Part shown: one piece after another, positions 1-8,692 of the stretch | How the letters are laid out: each line of letters begins with the position of its first letter | Numbering within the stretch: the stretch's first letter is position 1 | NCBI RefSeq assembly: GCF_014192645.1 | Contig: NZ_JACHYE010000004.1 | Span: 124,001 to 188,000, forward strand | DNA length: 64,000 nucleotides | Source of the DNA: Herbaspirillum sp. Sphag64 | Lineage (GTDB): Bacteria > Pseudomonadota > Gammaproteobacteria > Burkholderiales > Burkholderiaceae_D | Reading direction: 5' to 3' | The notes under the pieces: generated by a model | The model's database searches: none | Seen by the model: only the letters and a program-made list of their open reading frames with translations | What the model was told of the DNA's origin: nothing | Translations under genes and position numbers: made by a program

Positions 1-54
1 GTGCCGAGTCCTGCGCCGTTCCATACCTTTGAAGTTCCACCTACCGTTCAATAA
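1..54 (+). CDS. ctaD: Cytochrome c oxidase subunit I, C-terminal tip (partial)
   Basis: The first 17 codons of the window are open and end at TAA 52-54. The residues read VPSPAPFHTFEVPP followed by TVQ. A C-terminal Ser-Pro-x-Pro-Phe-His-Thr-Phe segment is typical of bacterial aa3 oxidase subunit I. The genes that follow (ctaG, ctaE and other assembly factors) fit the usual ctaCD-ctaG-ctaE order. Only the tail is present, so the identity rests on this short motif plus context. Confidence 0.8.
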   Translation: MPSPAPFHTFEVPPTVQ

Positions 55-86
55 AAGGATCGGCAAGTCTCTTGCCGTTGAATGCC

Positions 87-197
87 ATGACAGATCGTAA
101 AAAGCCGAACAATGTGCGCACTGGTTTGTTGTTGGGACTGGTTGCGTTGGGATTTTTTGTCGGTATATTCATCAACCGTTTGTTGGTGCACGGATGA
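87..197 (+). CDS. Small cytochrome oxidase assembly protein (36 aa)
   Basis: This short frame starts at ATG 87 and ends at TGA 195-197, overlapping the ctaG start (ATG 194) in an ATGA arrangement that suggests translational coupling. It encodes a basic N terminus (TDRKKPNN) and then one hydrophobic segment, roughly residues 13-29, with a short tail. Burkholderiales commonly carry a single-span 'cytochrome oxidase small assembly protein' of this size between ctaD and ctaG. Size, topology and position match. Its exact role in copper or heme insertion is not shown by the sequence. Confidence 0.75.
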   Translation: MTDRKKPNNVRTGLLLGLVALGFFVGIFINRLLVHG

Positions 198-757
198 CTG
201 AACGCAAGCAGGATGCTGGTGAACGTCGCCTCAATTTGCAGATGTTCGGCAAGTTGCTGGTGATTGCGGTCATGATGTTTGGCTTCGGATACGCGTTGAT
301 TCCGGTCTACAAAAAGATCTGTGAGGTTACCGGGGTCAACTTCCTCACGCCGAAGGATCAAACCGTGCAGGCGCCAAGCAACTCGCAGGTTGACATGACC
401 CGTACGGTGACAATCGAGTTCGATGGCAACGCGCAGGGGCCTTGGCGTTTTCGTCCGACGGTGACCAGCATGACTGTCCATCCTGGTGAGATGAAGCAGG
501 TGTTGTATGAGGTAGTCAATACGCAAGCCCGTACGGTTGATGCGCAGGCGATTCCGAGTTATGCGCCGCAACAGTCAGCTGCGTTTTTCAAGAAAATTGA
601 ATGTTTCTGTTTTTCCCAGCAAACCTTGGGGCCACATGAAGCCCGGCAGATGCCGGTCGTGTTTTACATTGATCCTGCCCTGCCCAAGGATGTAAAAACG
701 ATTACGCTCTCCTATACTTTTTTCGAGGTTGGCGGACAGGTCAAGCAAAGTAGCTGA
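194..757 (+). CDS. ctaG: Cytochrome c oxidase assembly protein CtaG/Cox11 (CuB insertion)
   Basis: This 187-residue protein has one N-terminal membrane span (about residues 17-38) and a periplasmic Cox11 domain. The copper-binding Cys-Phe-Cys motif (C137, C139, in the context ECFCFSQQ) is present and followed by the conserved FYIDP segment near residue 158. Cox11 delivers copper to the CuB centre of subunit I. The gene overlaps the small assembly gene upstream and the next reading frame downstream, so it belongs to the ctaD-ctaE operon. Confidence 0.95.
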   Translation: MTERKQDAGERRLNLQMFGKLLVIAVMMFGFGYALIPVYKKICEVTGVNFLTPKDQTVQAPSNSQVDMTRTVTIEFDGNAQGPWRFRPTVTSMTVHPGEMKQVLYEVVNTQARTVDAQAIPSYAPQQSAAFFKKIECFCFSQQTLGPHEARQMPVVFYIDPALPKDVKTITLSYTFFEVGGQVKQSS

Positions 758-816
758 TGGCGTCAATGCAATCAGCCGTCGGTCGGATGCAGCGGAAAGT
801 TGAGGATGAACGACCT

Positions 817-1032
817 ATGAATGATTTGAAACAGGCAAGCCAGCGCAAGGGTTCTTTTATTGCGACGATGAAGGCCGTGTTCTGGTCGTTCTTCGGGGTA
901 CGCAAGCGCAGTGATTATGAAAGTGACGCCTCCAATCTTAACCCCGTGCATGTCTTGATTGCCGGTGTCATTGGTGCCGCGATCTTCGTGCTGGTGTTGT
1001 TGTTGATTGTGAAAATGGTCGTGGCGCATTGA
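817..1032 (+). CDS. DUF2970 membrane protein of the oxidase operon
   Basis: This protein of about 71 residues has a basic N-terminal part (KQASQRKG...KAVFWSFFGVRKRSDYE) and one C-terminal membrane helix (HVLIAGVIGAAIF...). That is the DUF2970 pattern found between ctaG and ctaE in Burkholderiales. The frame is open from ATG 757, which overlaps the ctaG stop. ATG 817 is preferred because relatives begin close to the MNDLKQA segment and a GAGG sequence lies upstream. Function is unknown; membership of the oxidase cluster is inferred from position. Confidence 0.8.
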   Translation: MNDLKQASQRKGSFIATMKAVFWSFFGVRKRSDYESDASNLNPVHVLIAGVIGAAIFVLVLLLIVKMVVAH

Positions 1033-1141
1033 CTCCATGTTCAATGCGTAGGGGGGCGCAGTCTGATGACAGGATTGCGATAGCTTGAAATAACAGAAAT
1101 CAAAAATCATAAAAATTCGAATTCCGTACTGGGAGATGAAG

Positions 1142-2002
1142 ATGAGTTTTCAACACGCTAAGGCACCGTATTACTTTGTACCTGGCCCATCACAATGGCC
1201 GGTGCTTGCAGGCATGTCCTTGTTATGCACGATGATTGGCGCCTCGGCCTGGGTGAATGGCCATGTATGGGGGGCATTCTTTAATATTCTGGGTATCGTC
1301 TCGCTGCTGGCGGTGCTATATAAATGGTTTGGTCAGGCCATTCGAGAGTCCGAATCGGGGCAATATAACGACCGTATCGATGCGTCATTTCGCTGGAGCA
1401 TGGGCTGGTTCATATTTTCGGAAGTGATGTTTTTTGCCGCATTTTTTGGTGCCTTGTTCTATGCACGCAGCATCACCATGCCTTGGTTGGCGGATCTTGA
1501 TCACAAGGTTCTGTGGCCAGATTTTGCCGGGCACTGGGGTAGTGGTGGTCCGGCCGGCACCGTTGAGCCGTTTGAGACGATGGGGCCATTCCCGATTCCC
1601 ACGATCAATACCGCGTTACTGTTGACCTCCGGTGTGACTCTGACGATTGCACATCATGCATTACGTGCCGGTCACCGCAACAAGACTGCGTTATGGCTGT
1701 TTGCGACGGTATTGCTGGGAGCGATATTCATCGGCTTTCAGGCGTTCGAATATACCCACGCTTACCATGAGCTCAATCTCAAACTGACGTCCGGTATTTA
1801 TGGGTCGACCTTTTTCATGTTGACCGGTTTCCATGGTTTTCACGTGACGATGGGAGCGATCATGCTGTCGGTTGTGCTGTATCGTGTGTTGCGCGGCGAC
1901 TTCACACCAGAACGTCATTTTGCATTTGAAGGCGCTGCCTGGTATTGGCACTTCGTGGATGTCGTCTGGCTAGGTTTGTATGTGGTGGTTTACTGGTTGT
2001 GA
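1142..2002 (+). CDS. ctaE: Cytochrome c oxidase subunit III
   Basis: This is a polytopic protein of about 286 residues with seven hydrophobic segments and typical subunit III signatures: YYFVPGPSQWP at the N terminus, SEVMFFAAFF in helix III, a conserved GFHGFHV stretch, and the C-terminal WYWHFVDVVW. It is a core subunit of the aa3-type terminal oxidase in the inner membrane. Two in-frame ATGs exist (1136 and 1142). The GGGAG at 1131-1135 touches the first but lies 6 nt before the second, so 1142 is chosen. A good terminator follows. Confidence 0.96.
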   Translation: MSFQHAKAPYYFVPGPSQWPVLAGMSLLCTMIGASAWVNGHVWGAFFNILGIVSLLAVLYKWFGQAIRESESGQYNDRIDASFRWSMGWFIFSEVMFFAAFFGALFYARSITMPWLADLDHKVLWPDFAGHWGSGGPAGTVEPFETMGPFPIPTINTALLLTSGVTLTIAHHALRAGHRNKTALWLFATVLLGAIFIGFQAFEYTHAYHELNLKLTSGIYGSTFFMLTGFHGFHVTMGAIMLSVVLYRVLRGDFTPERHFAFEGAAWYWHFVDVVWLGLYVVVYWL

Positions 2003-2049
2003 CCAACACCAAAACAGCATTCGCAGGGATTCAACAAACCTGCCATCAG

Positions 2050-2075
2050 GCCGCACTTAGGTGCGGCTTTTTTTT
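2050..2075 (+). terminator. Rho-independent terminator after ctaE
   Basis: A 7-bp perfect stem (2050-2056 with 2061-2067) encloses a TTAG loop and is followed by eight T residues (2068-2075). It lies 48 bp after the ctaE stop and should end the ctaC-E transcript. Confidence 0.9.
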
Positions 2076-2091
2076 AGGTTTGAAAAGCGCC

Positions 2092-2292
2092 TCAATGAAT
2101 CCCTGTTGGTTGAATCAATCCAAAGTGATACGCAATCAATACCAATAGGAACAGTAAGACCGAAAATCCAACCCGGAAGGTCAGTGCATTGACAGTTCGG
2201 TTGCTCCTGCCTTTATCCCGCATCATGAACAGTAAAGCGAAAGCGAGGCTGCCAATGATGAGCAGGAAAGCGATGGCGACGATGATTTTCAT
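2092..2292 (-). CDS. DUF2909 twin-transmembrane protein
   Basis: This 66-residue protein is almost entirely two membrane helices (residues 1-22 and about 42-59) joined by a basic loop (MRDKGRSNRTVNALTFR). The pattern, including the conserved RTV.ALT.R loop and a QPTGI end, matches the DUF2909 'twin transmembrane protein' family. In Burkholderiales that family sits beside surf1 and the oxidase genes. It is transcribed against its neighbours. Its function is unknown. Confidence 0.82.
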   Translation of the reverse strand: MKIIVAIAFLLIIGSLAFALLFMMRDKGRSNRTVNALTFRVGFSVLLFLLVLIAYHFGLIQPTGIH

Positions 2293-2446
2293 GGAAAATA
2301 GAGCCCTCAGGAAGGCGTTGTCTCGTGATGGTTTGTTATTGATTTTTTGTTCGTAGCAGGAGCCGACGATTACCTAAGGTATAGCGTCTGAACGACGCTG
2401 CGGCAAGTGCTAGTTCATTGTAATGCCAATCGGAAGGAGATTCAGT

Positions 2447-3199
2447 TTGAAATTCGGTGGAAAATTCGGCGCAGGGTTCAGTTTTCAGGGGCGCTGGATC
2501 GCATTGGCGGCGACCTTGGTTGTTGCAATCAGTGGTGTCTTACTGGGGCAATGGCAAACACGTCGTGGCGACGAGAAGCAGGCAATCCAGGCAAGGATGA
2601 GCGAGCGCTCGAGTGCACCGGCAATGATCTTGGATGGCGCAGTGGATCACCTGGATCCCGCGCAAGGCGAATATCGACGTGTCCGGCTGCGCGGGCAGTT
2701 TCTACCCGACTGGACTGTGTATCTCGACAATCGTCCCTATCAGGGGCGGCCCGGGCTTTATGTCCTGACACCGTTTAAAATAGCGGGCACCAATAGTGCA
2801 GTGATCATTGAACGTGGCTGGATTTCACGCGATTTGAACGACCGCAGCAAATTGCCGGTGTTGCCTACCCCACAGGGTGAGTTGGAAATTGAGGGCGTGC
2901 TGCGTCTTGGTGTGGGTCATTTGCTGCAACTGGGTAGCCCGGAACCGATCCGTGCAGGGGCGATGCTGCAAAATCTGGATATCGCCGCTTTTGCCAACGT
3001 CAGTGGCATATCTCTGTTGGCATTCGTGATTGAGCAGCGCCCGGATGTACACAATTCCAGCGATGGTTTGGTCCGCGACTGGCCGCCAGCATCGCTGGGC
3101 ATCGAACGTCATCGTGGCTATGCCGTCCAATGGTATGCACTGGCCCTGATGGCCATTATTTTCTTTGTTGTGACAGGATTTCGCAGTGGAAAAAAATAA
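2447..3199 (+). CDS. SURF1-family oxidase assembly factor
   Basis: SURF1 proteins help heme a insertion and early assembly of cytochrome oxidase. The product of about 250 residues has an N-terminal membrane span (WIALAATLVVAISGVLLGQW), the adjacent QTRRGDEK motif, a periplasmic domain with LDNRPYQGRPGLYVLTPF and the IERGWI motif, and a second span at the C terminus (ALALMAIIFFVVTGF). The start is uncertain. ATG 2423 is in frame, but AAGGAG at 2434-2439 lies 7 nt before TTG 2447, which favours the TTG. The 3' end overlaps the next gene by 14 bp. Confidence 0.9.
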   Translation: MKFGGKFGAGFSFQGRWIALAATLVVAISGVLLGQWQTRRGDEKQAIQARMSERSSAPAMILDGAVDHLDPAQGEYRRVRLRGQFLPDWTVYLDNRPYQGRPGLYVLTPFKIAGTNSAVIIERGWISRDLNDRSKLPVLPTPQGELEIEGVLRLGVGHLLQLGSPEPIRAGAMLQNLDIAAFANVSGISLLAFVIEQRPDVHNSSDGLVRDWPPASLGIERHRGYAVQWYALALMAIIFFVVTGFRSGKK

Positions 3200-3830
3200 G
3201 CAACCGCGCGTAGCAGCATCATCTACCTTGCCTTTGGCGCAGACGCCCGCAAGTCAGCGTTCCCGGGGGCGCTGGAAATTGTTCCTGGTGATTGCCATTT
3301 GCGCCGCACCGATGATTGCGTCCTATCTAACTTATTACGTGATCAAGCCACAAAGTCGTACCAATTACGGTGCCTTGATTGACCCGCAGCAGTATCCCTT
3401 GCCGCAACTGCATGGCAAGGGGCTTGATGGCAAGCCGGCCAGTCTTGAGGATTACAAGGGAAAATGGATCATGCTGCAGGTGGCTGGCAGTGATTGCGAT
3501 ACAGCATGTCAGTCTCGTCTTTTTACGATGCGACAACTGCGCCTGATGCAGGGCAAGGAGATGGATCGGATTGAAAGAGTCTGGTTGATTACTGACGATC
3601 AGCCATTGGAAACCTTGATCCTGCGCGAATATGACGGCACCGAAATGTTGCGCGTGGATGCCAGCGTACTCAGGATATGGTTGCCAACCGAGCCGGGGAC
3701 GATGGCCTCGGATCACATCTACATCATTGATCCTCGCGGCAACCTGATGATGCGCTTCCCGAAAGATGGCGATCCCGACAAAATGAAAAAAGATATCGCC
3801 CGCTTACTGCGTGCTTCCAGCATAGGATAG
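3186..3830 (+). CDS. Thioredoxin-fold membrane protein of the oxidase cluster
   Basis: This 214-residue protein starts at a GTG that overlaps the end of surf1. It has one N-terminal membrane span (about residues 31-50) and a periplasmic domain with a Cys-Asp-Thr-Ala-Cys pair (GSDCDTACQ), followed by a Sco/thioredoxin-like segment ending with DPRGNLMMRFP. The CxxxC spacing and context suggest a Sco-like copper or thiol role in oxidase assembly. It is more diverged than the true Sco protein encoded downstream, and many relatives are annotated simply as 'cytochrome oxidase-associated transmembrane protein'. Confidence 0.75.
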   Translation: MEKNKQPRVAASSTLPLAQTPASQRSRGRWKLFLVIAICAAPMIASYLTYYVIKPQSRTNYGALIDPQQYPLPQLHGKGLDGKPASLEDYKGKWIMLQVAGSDCDTACQSRLFTMRQLRLMQGKEMDRIERVWLITDDQPLETLILREYDGTEMLRVDASVLRIWLPTEPGTMASDHIYIIDPRGNLMMRFPKDGDPDKMKKDIARLLRASSIG

Positions 3831-3835
3831 CCAAC

Positions 3836-4960
3836 ATGTTGCCTCAACTCGCCCTGACCGGACTGCTGGTTGCGCTGATACCGCTGACGCTGGTCTGGGT
3901 CTCCAACGATTCCAACAAGTATCGTAAGTTGATCTGGATCACCTTGTTTCTTACCTTTGATCTGGTCATGTTTGGTGCATTCACGCGCCTGACCGATTCT
4001 GGGCTGGGATGTCCTGACTGGCCCGGCTGTTATGGTCACGCCAATCCTTTGCTGGCACATGCTTCCATTAGCGCCGCGCAGGAAGCGATGCCGACCGGAC
4101 CAGTCACGCAAGGTAAAGCCTGGATTGAAATGATTCATCGTTATCTGGCCATGGCTGTTGGCGTCTTGATCATTGCGCAAGTCGTGATTGCCTGGTGGCG
4201 TTGGATCAAGTCGCAGCGACTCGAGCGTAAATTTCAGCCATGGTGGCCGACGGCACTTTTATTGCTGGTCTGCCTGCAGGGCGCATTCGGTGCCTGGACT
4301 GTCACGCTCAAGCTGCAGCCGGTAATTGTCACCACGCATTTGCTACTGGGTTTGAGTCTCCTGGCGATGCTTGCCTGGGTGGCAGCGCGCCAGACTGACC
4401 ATACCCCAGTAGCATTGAGTGTCAGAATGTTGAAGGTTCCTGCGCTGCTGGGACTATCGCTGTTGGTAGTGCAAATAGCCTTGGGCGGTTGGGTCAGTAC
4501 CAACTATGCGGCACTGGCTTGTACCGATTTTCCGTTGTGTCACGGAACCCTGGTACCCAACATGGATTTTGAAAACGGTTTCAGCCTGTGGCGACATCTT
4601 GGGAAAACGGCGGATGGTAATTACTTGCCTTTTCCTGCATTGACGGCAATTCACTGGGTGCATCGTTCATTTGCATTCATCGTAGCCACTTACCTCCTTG
4701 TTCTTGCGGCGTTGGCCCGACGTGACAATGGACTGCGGCAAACGGCCGGCTGGATACTGATTGTGATTTGCCTGCAATTGGCAACCGGCCTGTCGACCAT
4801 CTATTTCAACTGGCCGTTGGCGATCGCGGTCGTGCACAATGGCGGTGCAGCCCTCATGCTGTTATTGCTGGTCATGTTAAACTACAAGCTGTGGCATGCG
4901 CCGCTGGCATCGGCATTCCCCCTGCCTGCTGGTGGCTTGTATCGCGTGCCAATCTCCTGA
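3836..4960 (+). CDS. ctaA: Heme A synthase (COX15/CtaA)
   Basis: This protein of 374 residues has eight predicted membrane helices. Conserved heme-ligand histidines lie in MIHRYLAM (first half), TTHLLLG, and WVHRSFAF and VVHNGGA (second half), plus the N-terminal [21 protein letters not shown] motif characteristic of COX15/CtaA. The enzyme oxidises heme O to heme A for the aa3 oxidase. It sits 5 bp after the upstream gene and 1 bp before ctaB, as expected for a heme O/A pair. Confidence 0.96.
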   Translation: MLPQLALTGLLVALIPLTLVWVSNDSNKYRKLIWITLFLTFDLVMFGAFTRLTDSGLGCPDWPGCYGHANPLLAHASISAAQEAMPTGPVTQGKAWIEMIHRYLAMAVGVLIIAQVVIAWWRWIKSQRLERKFQPWWPTALLLLVCLQGAFGAWTVTLKLQPVIVTTHLLLGLSLLAMLAWVAARQTDHTPVALSVRMLKVPALLGLSLLVVQIALGGWVSTNYAALACTDFPLCHGTLVPNMDFENGFSLWRHLGKTADGNYLPFPALTAIHWVHRSFAFIVATYLLVLAALARRDNGLRQTAGWILIVICLQLATGLSTIYFNWPLAIAVVHNGGAALMLLLLVMLNYKLWHAPLASAFPLPAGGLYRVPIS

Positions 4961-4961
4961 T

Positions 4962-5855
4962 ATGACCACATTGACTGTCCACACCAATCGACTGGCCCAG
5001 TACTGGGCCCTGACCAAGCCGCGGGTAACCCAACTCGCGGTTTTTTGTGCTGTTATCGGCATGTTCCTGTCCACCCCGGATTTGCCGGACTGGCGCCGCG
5101 TCGTGTTTGCTACGCTGGGAATCTGGCTTCTTGCAGGCGCTGCGTTTGCGATCAACTGTCTGGTCGAGCGTGAGATTGATTCGCGCATGGCGCGTACGGC
5201 GCGCCGTCCAATGGCACGCGGCGAGATTACGGTCGGGCAGACTTTGGTTTTCTCGAGTGTGATCGGTGGGTTGGGAATGTGGGTCTTGTACAGCCTGGTC
5301 AATCCGCTCACCATGTGGCTGACGTTCGCCACCTTTCTTGGCTATGCCATCATCTACACCATCATTCTCAAGCCTGCCACGCCACAGAACATTGTGATCG
5401 GTGGCCTTGCAGGCGCCATGCCGCCTGCACTGGGATGGGCTGCTATTGCCAATGATGTACCTATGCAGGCATGGATTCTGGTGCTCATCATCTTCATCTG
5501 GACACCTCCACATTTCTGGGCGCTGGCGCTATACCGTCGAGATGACTACGCCAAGTCGGGTTTGCCGATGCTGCCCATCACGCATGGTATGAAATTCACG
5601 CAACTACAGATTCTGCTGTATTCAATTGCCCTGTTTGCAACGACCATGCTGCCTTTCGCGGTCGGAATGAGTGGCTTGATCTATCTGGGATTTGCGATTG
5701 TGCTGGGAGCGATCTTCCTGCATTTTTCGTGGAAGATTTATCGCCATTACACCGATCTGATCGCCCGCAAGGCATTCGCCTATTCAATTATCTATTTATC
5801 GATCCTGTTTGCAGCATTGCTGCTGGATCACTATTTGCTGTTCAGGAGCTTTTGA
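4962..5855 (+). CDS. ctaB: Protoheme IX farnesyltransferase (heme O synthase)
   Basis: This 297-residue membrane prenyltransferase attaches the farnesyl chain to heme B. It shows the family signatures [14 protein letters not shown] near the start, [23 protein letters not shown] (the first Asp-rich loop, with D..R..R.RP), and [13 protein letters not shown] with [18 protein letters not shown] 4962 follows the ctaA stop directly; longer upstream frames would run back into ctaA. The stop overlaps the sco start (TGATG). Confidence 0.96.
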   Translation: MTTLTVHTNRLAQYWALTKPRVTQLAVFCAVIGMFLSTPDLPDWRRVVFATLGIWLLAGAAFAINCLVEREIDSRMARTARRPMARGEITVGQTLVFSSVIGGLGMWVLYSLVNPLTMWLTFATFLGYAIIYTIILKPATPQNIVIGGLAGAMPPALGWAAIANDVPMQAWILVLIIFIWTPPHFWALALYRRDDYAKSGLPMLPITHGMKFTQLQILLYSIALFATTMLPFAVGMSGLIYLGFAIVLGAIFLHFSWKIYRHYTDLIARKAFAYSIIYLSILFAALLLDHYLLFRSF

Positions 5856-6451
5856 TGAAACGCTGGTATTCCTTTTTTGCTCTGGCACTTGCAGCGTTGC
5901 TGATGTTCTCCCTGGTTTCCTGCTCATCCGGCAGCAATGAAAAATTCATTAACACGGATGTCACCGGCCTCGATTACGCCAAGGACTTTGCGCTGACCGA
6001 TCACAATGGCAAGCCACGTACCCTCGCAGATTTCAAGGGCAAGGTTGTCATCATGTTCTTCGGCTATACCCAATGCCCGGATGTTTGCCCAACGACCATG
6101 GCGGAGATGGCCAACGTGATGCAGGCACTGGGGCCACAGGCGGATCGGGTACAGGTCTTGTTCGTTACGGTCGATCCGGCGCGGGATACACCGCAGATTT
6201 TGTCGCAGTATGTACCAGCATTCGACAAACGCTTCCTCGGATTGTATGGCGACGATGCGGCAATTGCGAAGGTTGCCAAGGAATTCAAGGTCTTTTATCA
6301 GAAGGTGCCGGGCAAGACCCCCGGCACCTACACGATGGACCACACTGCGGGTAGCTACGTCTTCGATCCGCAAGGGCACATCCGGCTTTTCGTCAAGCAT
6401 GGACAAGGTCCGGAGCCATTGGTACACGATCTGAAGATATTGCTGTCCTGA
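5855..6451 (+). CDS. SCO1/SenC copper chaperone lipoprotein
   Basis: This 198-residue Sco protein loads CuA of oxidase subunit II. The N terminus is a lipoprotein signal (LALAALLMFSLVSC) with the lipidated Cys at about residue 23. The thioredoxin-like domain carries the copper-binding CPDVC motif (context GYTQCPDVCPTTMAE) and the distal His in TMDHTAGSYVFDP. Its start overlaps the end of ctaB and it closes the operon before a strong terminator. Confidence 0.94.
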   Translation: MKRWYSFFALALAALLMFSLVSCSSGSNEKFINTDVTGLDYAKDFALTDHNGKPRTLADFKGKVVIMFFGYTQCPDVCPTTMAEMANVMQALGPQADRVQVLFVTVDPARDTPQILSQYVPAFDKRFLGLYGDDAAIAKVAKEFKVFYQKVPGKTPGTYTMDHTAGSYVFDPQGHIRLFVKHGQGPEPLVHDLKILLS

Positions 6452-6500
6452 GACGGTATACAGAGGCACTACCGCTACTCAGTTGTTGACGATACAAACA

Positions 6501-6526
6501 AAAAGGCGCTCGTTGGAGCGCCTTTT
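6501..6526. terminator. Bidirectional terminator between sco and rpoH
   Basis: An 11-bp stem (6501-6511 with 6516-6526) has a 4-nt loop and is flanked by A residues on the left and T residues on the right. It can stop both the plus-strand oxidase operon and the converging minus-strand rpoH transcript. Confidence 0.9.
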
Positions 6527-6553
6527 TTACTTGAGAAGAGGTTCAGTAATGCA

Positions 6554-7453
6554 TTATGAAAATGCCTGCAGAGAACCCTTCATCTTCTTCAGTGCAACGA
6601 CTTCGATCTGACGAATACGTTCAGCCGACACGCCAAACTCATCTGCCAACTCGTGCAGCGTAGCGCCACTACCATCGTCATTGGCCAACCAACGGGCTTC
6701 TACGATCCGACGTGAGCGATCATCCAGTTTGCTCAGCGCGGCTTCCAGTCCTTCTGACTGCAGGCGATCATACTGACGTGCTTCGATTACCCGGGTCGGC
6801 TCGTTGTTGTCCGAAGACAGGTAGGCGATCGGTGCGAACTTGTCGTCTTCATCATCGGTTGGTGCTTCCAGTGCGATATCGCGACCGGAAAGACGGGTTT
6901 CCATTTCGATGACTTCTTCGCGCTTGACATCGAGTGTCTTGGCCAATGCATCGACCTGTGCCGGTGTCATGGCATCGAGACCTTCCTTGTGGCTGCGCAG
7001 ATTAAAGAACAGTTTGCGTTGCGCCTTGGTGGTTGCTACTTTGACAAGGCGCCAGTTCTTCAATATGTATTCGTGCATTTCAGCCTTGATCCAGTGCATT
7101 GCATAGGACACCAGGCGCACATTCTGATCCGGGTTGAAGCGCTTGACTGCCTTCATCAGGCCGATATTGCCTTCTTGAATCAGATCGGCATGTGGCAAGC
7201 CGTAGCCCAGGTAACCACGTGCAATCGACACCACCAGACGCAGATGCGACAAGACCATTTTTTGTGCTGCAGCAAGGTCATTGTGATCGCGCAATCTGCG
7301 CGCCAGCGACATTTCTTCGTCGTGGGTCAGCATGGGCAAGCGGTTGACAGCCGAAATATAAGCGTCAAGATTGCCCAGGCTACCAGAGAACCCAAGCGCG
7401 AGCGCATTGGTTTCAACAGGCATAAGTGCGGTTTGTGTAGACGCTGATTTCAT
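6554..7453 (-). CDS. rpoH: Heat-shock sigma factor RpoH (sigma-32)
   Basis: This 299-residue sigma-70-type factor directs RNA polymerase to heat-shock promoters. Visible signatures are LPMLTHDEEMSLARRL (region 1.2), the core-binding DLIQEGNIGLMKAVKRF (region 2.2), VRLVSYAMHWIKAEMHEYILKNWRLVK (regions 2.3-2.4), the RpoH box with QRKLFFNLR, and a region 4 helix-turn-helix (LHELADEFGVSAERIRQIE). ATG 7453 is chosen because AAGGAG precedes it; an in-frame ATG at 7504 lacks a site. A CIRCE element lies about 85 bp upstream. Confidence 0.97.
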   Translation of the reverse strand: MKSASTQTALMPVETNALALGFSGSLGNLDAYISAVNRLPMLTHDEEMSLARRLRDHNDLAAAQKMVLSHLRLVVSIARGYLGYGLPHADLIQEGNIGLMKAVKRFNPDQNVRLVSYAMHWIKAEMHEYILKNWRLVKVATTKAQRKLFFNLRSHKEGLDAMTPAQVDALAKTLDVKREEVIEMETRLSGRDIALEAPTDDEDDKFAPIAYLSSDNNEPTRVIEARQYDRLQSEGLEAALSKLDDRSRRIVEARWLANDDGSGATLHELADEFGVSAERIRQIEVVALKKMKGSLQAFS

Positions 7454-7536
7454 TGATTCTCCTTGTTCCTGAGTTCGGAAAGAAGCTTCACAAATGAAGC
7501 CCATTCCTTAATGTCGGAGTATTTCTATCGGGTATT

Positions 7537-7563
7537 CTAGCACTCCTTCATGGAGAGTGCTAA
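7537..7563 (-). promoter_or_regulatory. CIRCE element (HrcA operator) upstream of rpoH
   Basis: The arms CTAGCACTC (7537-7545) and GAGTGCTAA (7555-7563) flank a 9-nt spacer. The CIRCE consensus is TTAGCACTC-N9-GAGTGCTAA, so 17 of 18 arm positions match. On the minus strand a possible -35 (TTAGCA, 7563-7558) and -10 (TAGAAT, 7539-7534) with an 18-nt spacer overlap the element. HrcA binding would then block the rpoH promoter directly. The operator match is strong; the promoter boxes are inferred. Confidence 0.9.
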
Positions 7564-7714
7564 TAACCAAATTTGAACGATCTGATAGCGGATACCTATG
7601 GTTGTTACTCTTGCAATTGCATTAAGTAAGGCATTTAGAGCCTAGTTTGGGCGCAAAGTTGCCTGCTTCAAGAAAGAAGCTGTAACAATTACTGCAGGGA
7701 AATTTAAATCTGCG

Positions 7715-7739
7715 ATGGCGCTTCCTGAAGAGGCGCCAT
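7715..7739 (-). terminator. Possible terminator after ftsX
   Basis: The inverted repeat ATGGCGC/GCGCCAT (7715-7721 with 7733-7739) lies 30 bp after the ftsX stop on the minus strand. On that strand it is followed only by an AT-rich stretch rather than a clean T run, so termination is plausible but not certain. Confidence 0.4.
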
Positions 7740-7768
7740 TACCCGCTAATAGTTGCCTGGGATAAGCC

Positions 7769-8692
7769 TCAGGCTAGCCTTGATAGATGGCGCTTAACCG
7801 ACAGCATCGCGCCGATCAGGCCTAGTAGTGCGCTAACGCCGAGCAAAAATCCTGTGGCTGCCAGATTGGGTGGTGCCAGTCTGAATTCAGAGGCATACAG
7901 GCGCGCGAAGTCAGCAATCGCGATGTTCAGCGGTTGCAGTGCCAGTGCTACCAGCGCAAGCGCCAGCGCGCCTGCACATAAACCGAGTAGGGCGCCAGTG
8001 TAATAAAACGGCCGGTGAATGAAGGCATTGGTGGCACCCAGCAACCTGGATACCTCGATTTCCTCGTATTGCGTCATGACTTGTAGCCGGATCGTATTGA
8101 ACACGACGGCGACCACTACCGCGCCCAGCGTAATGCCGAGAAACAGCAAGACCAGCCTCAGGATGCGCAGTAACGCAGCCAGACGTTTGACCCAGGCCGA
8201 GTCAATTTGTACTGAATCCACTTCCGGCATGGTCTTCAGTTCCTGCGCAATATTGTCAATGCGGCCTGCGTCCATGGCGTTTTCGAACCCTGACATCTTC
8301 AATACATAGCTGTCAGGGAGCGGATTTTCACCCAGCGTAGCCAATACGTCGCTCAGCCCGGTCTTGCTGCGGAGCGTGTCGAAGGCTCTTTCTCTGGGCA
8401 TGAATTCGAGGCGTGCTGCGCTGCTGTTGTCTTTGAGGGTGGAGCGGATGGAATCTTCGAATGCGCGTGCTTTCTCCCGGCTCAGGTCCATTTTGAGAAA
8501 AACACTGATTTCTGGTTCAACCGCCAGCTGCTCGGATACCGGGCGCACGTTCTGCAATACGGTCAGCCCCGCAAAAGGCAGCGCCAGTGCGATCGAGACG
8601 ACCAGTACATTGAGGATAAAGTTGCCGGGAGAGCGCATCAGGTGGGTAAAAGCATCGCCCAGCGCAAAGAAATGTTGGCGTAGCCAGTTCAT
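7769..8692 (-). CDS. ftsX: Cell division protein FtsX
   Basis: FtsX is the membrane component of the FtsEX complex, which activates septal peptidoglycan hydrolases. The 307 residues show an N-terminal membrane span (FILNVLVVSIALALPFAGL), an extracytoplasmic domain, and three C-terminal spans. The conserved EIEVSRLLGATNAFIHRPFYYTG segment lies before the third span. The start overlaps the ftsE stop by 4 bp, so the two are translated together. Confidence 0.95.
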   Translation of the reverse strand: MNWLRQHFFALGDAFTHLMRSPGNFILNVLVVSIALALPFAGLTVLQNVRPVSEQLAVEPEISVFLKMDLSREKARAFEDSIRSTLKDNSSAARLEFMPRERAFDTLRSKTGLSDVLATLGENPLPDSYVLKMSGFENAMDAGRIDNIAQELKTMPEVDSVQIDSAWVKRLAALLRILRLVLLFLGITLGAVVVAVVFNTIRLQVMTQYEEIEVSRLLGATNAFIHRPFYYTGALLGLCAGALALALVALALQPLNIAIADFARLYASEFRLAPPNLAATGFLLGVSALLGLIGAMLSVKRHLSRLA

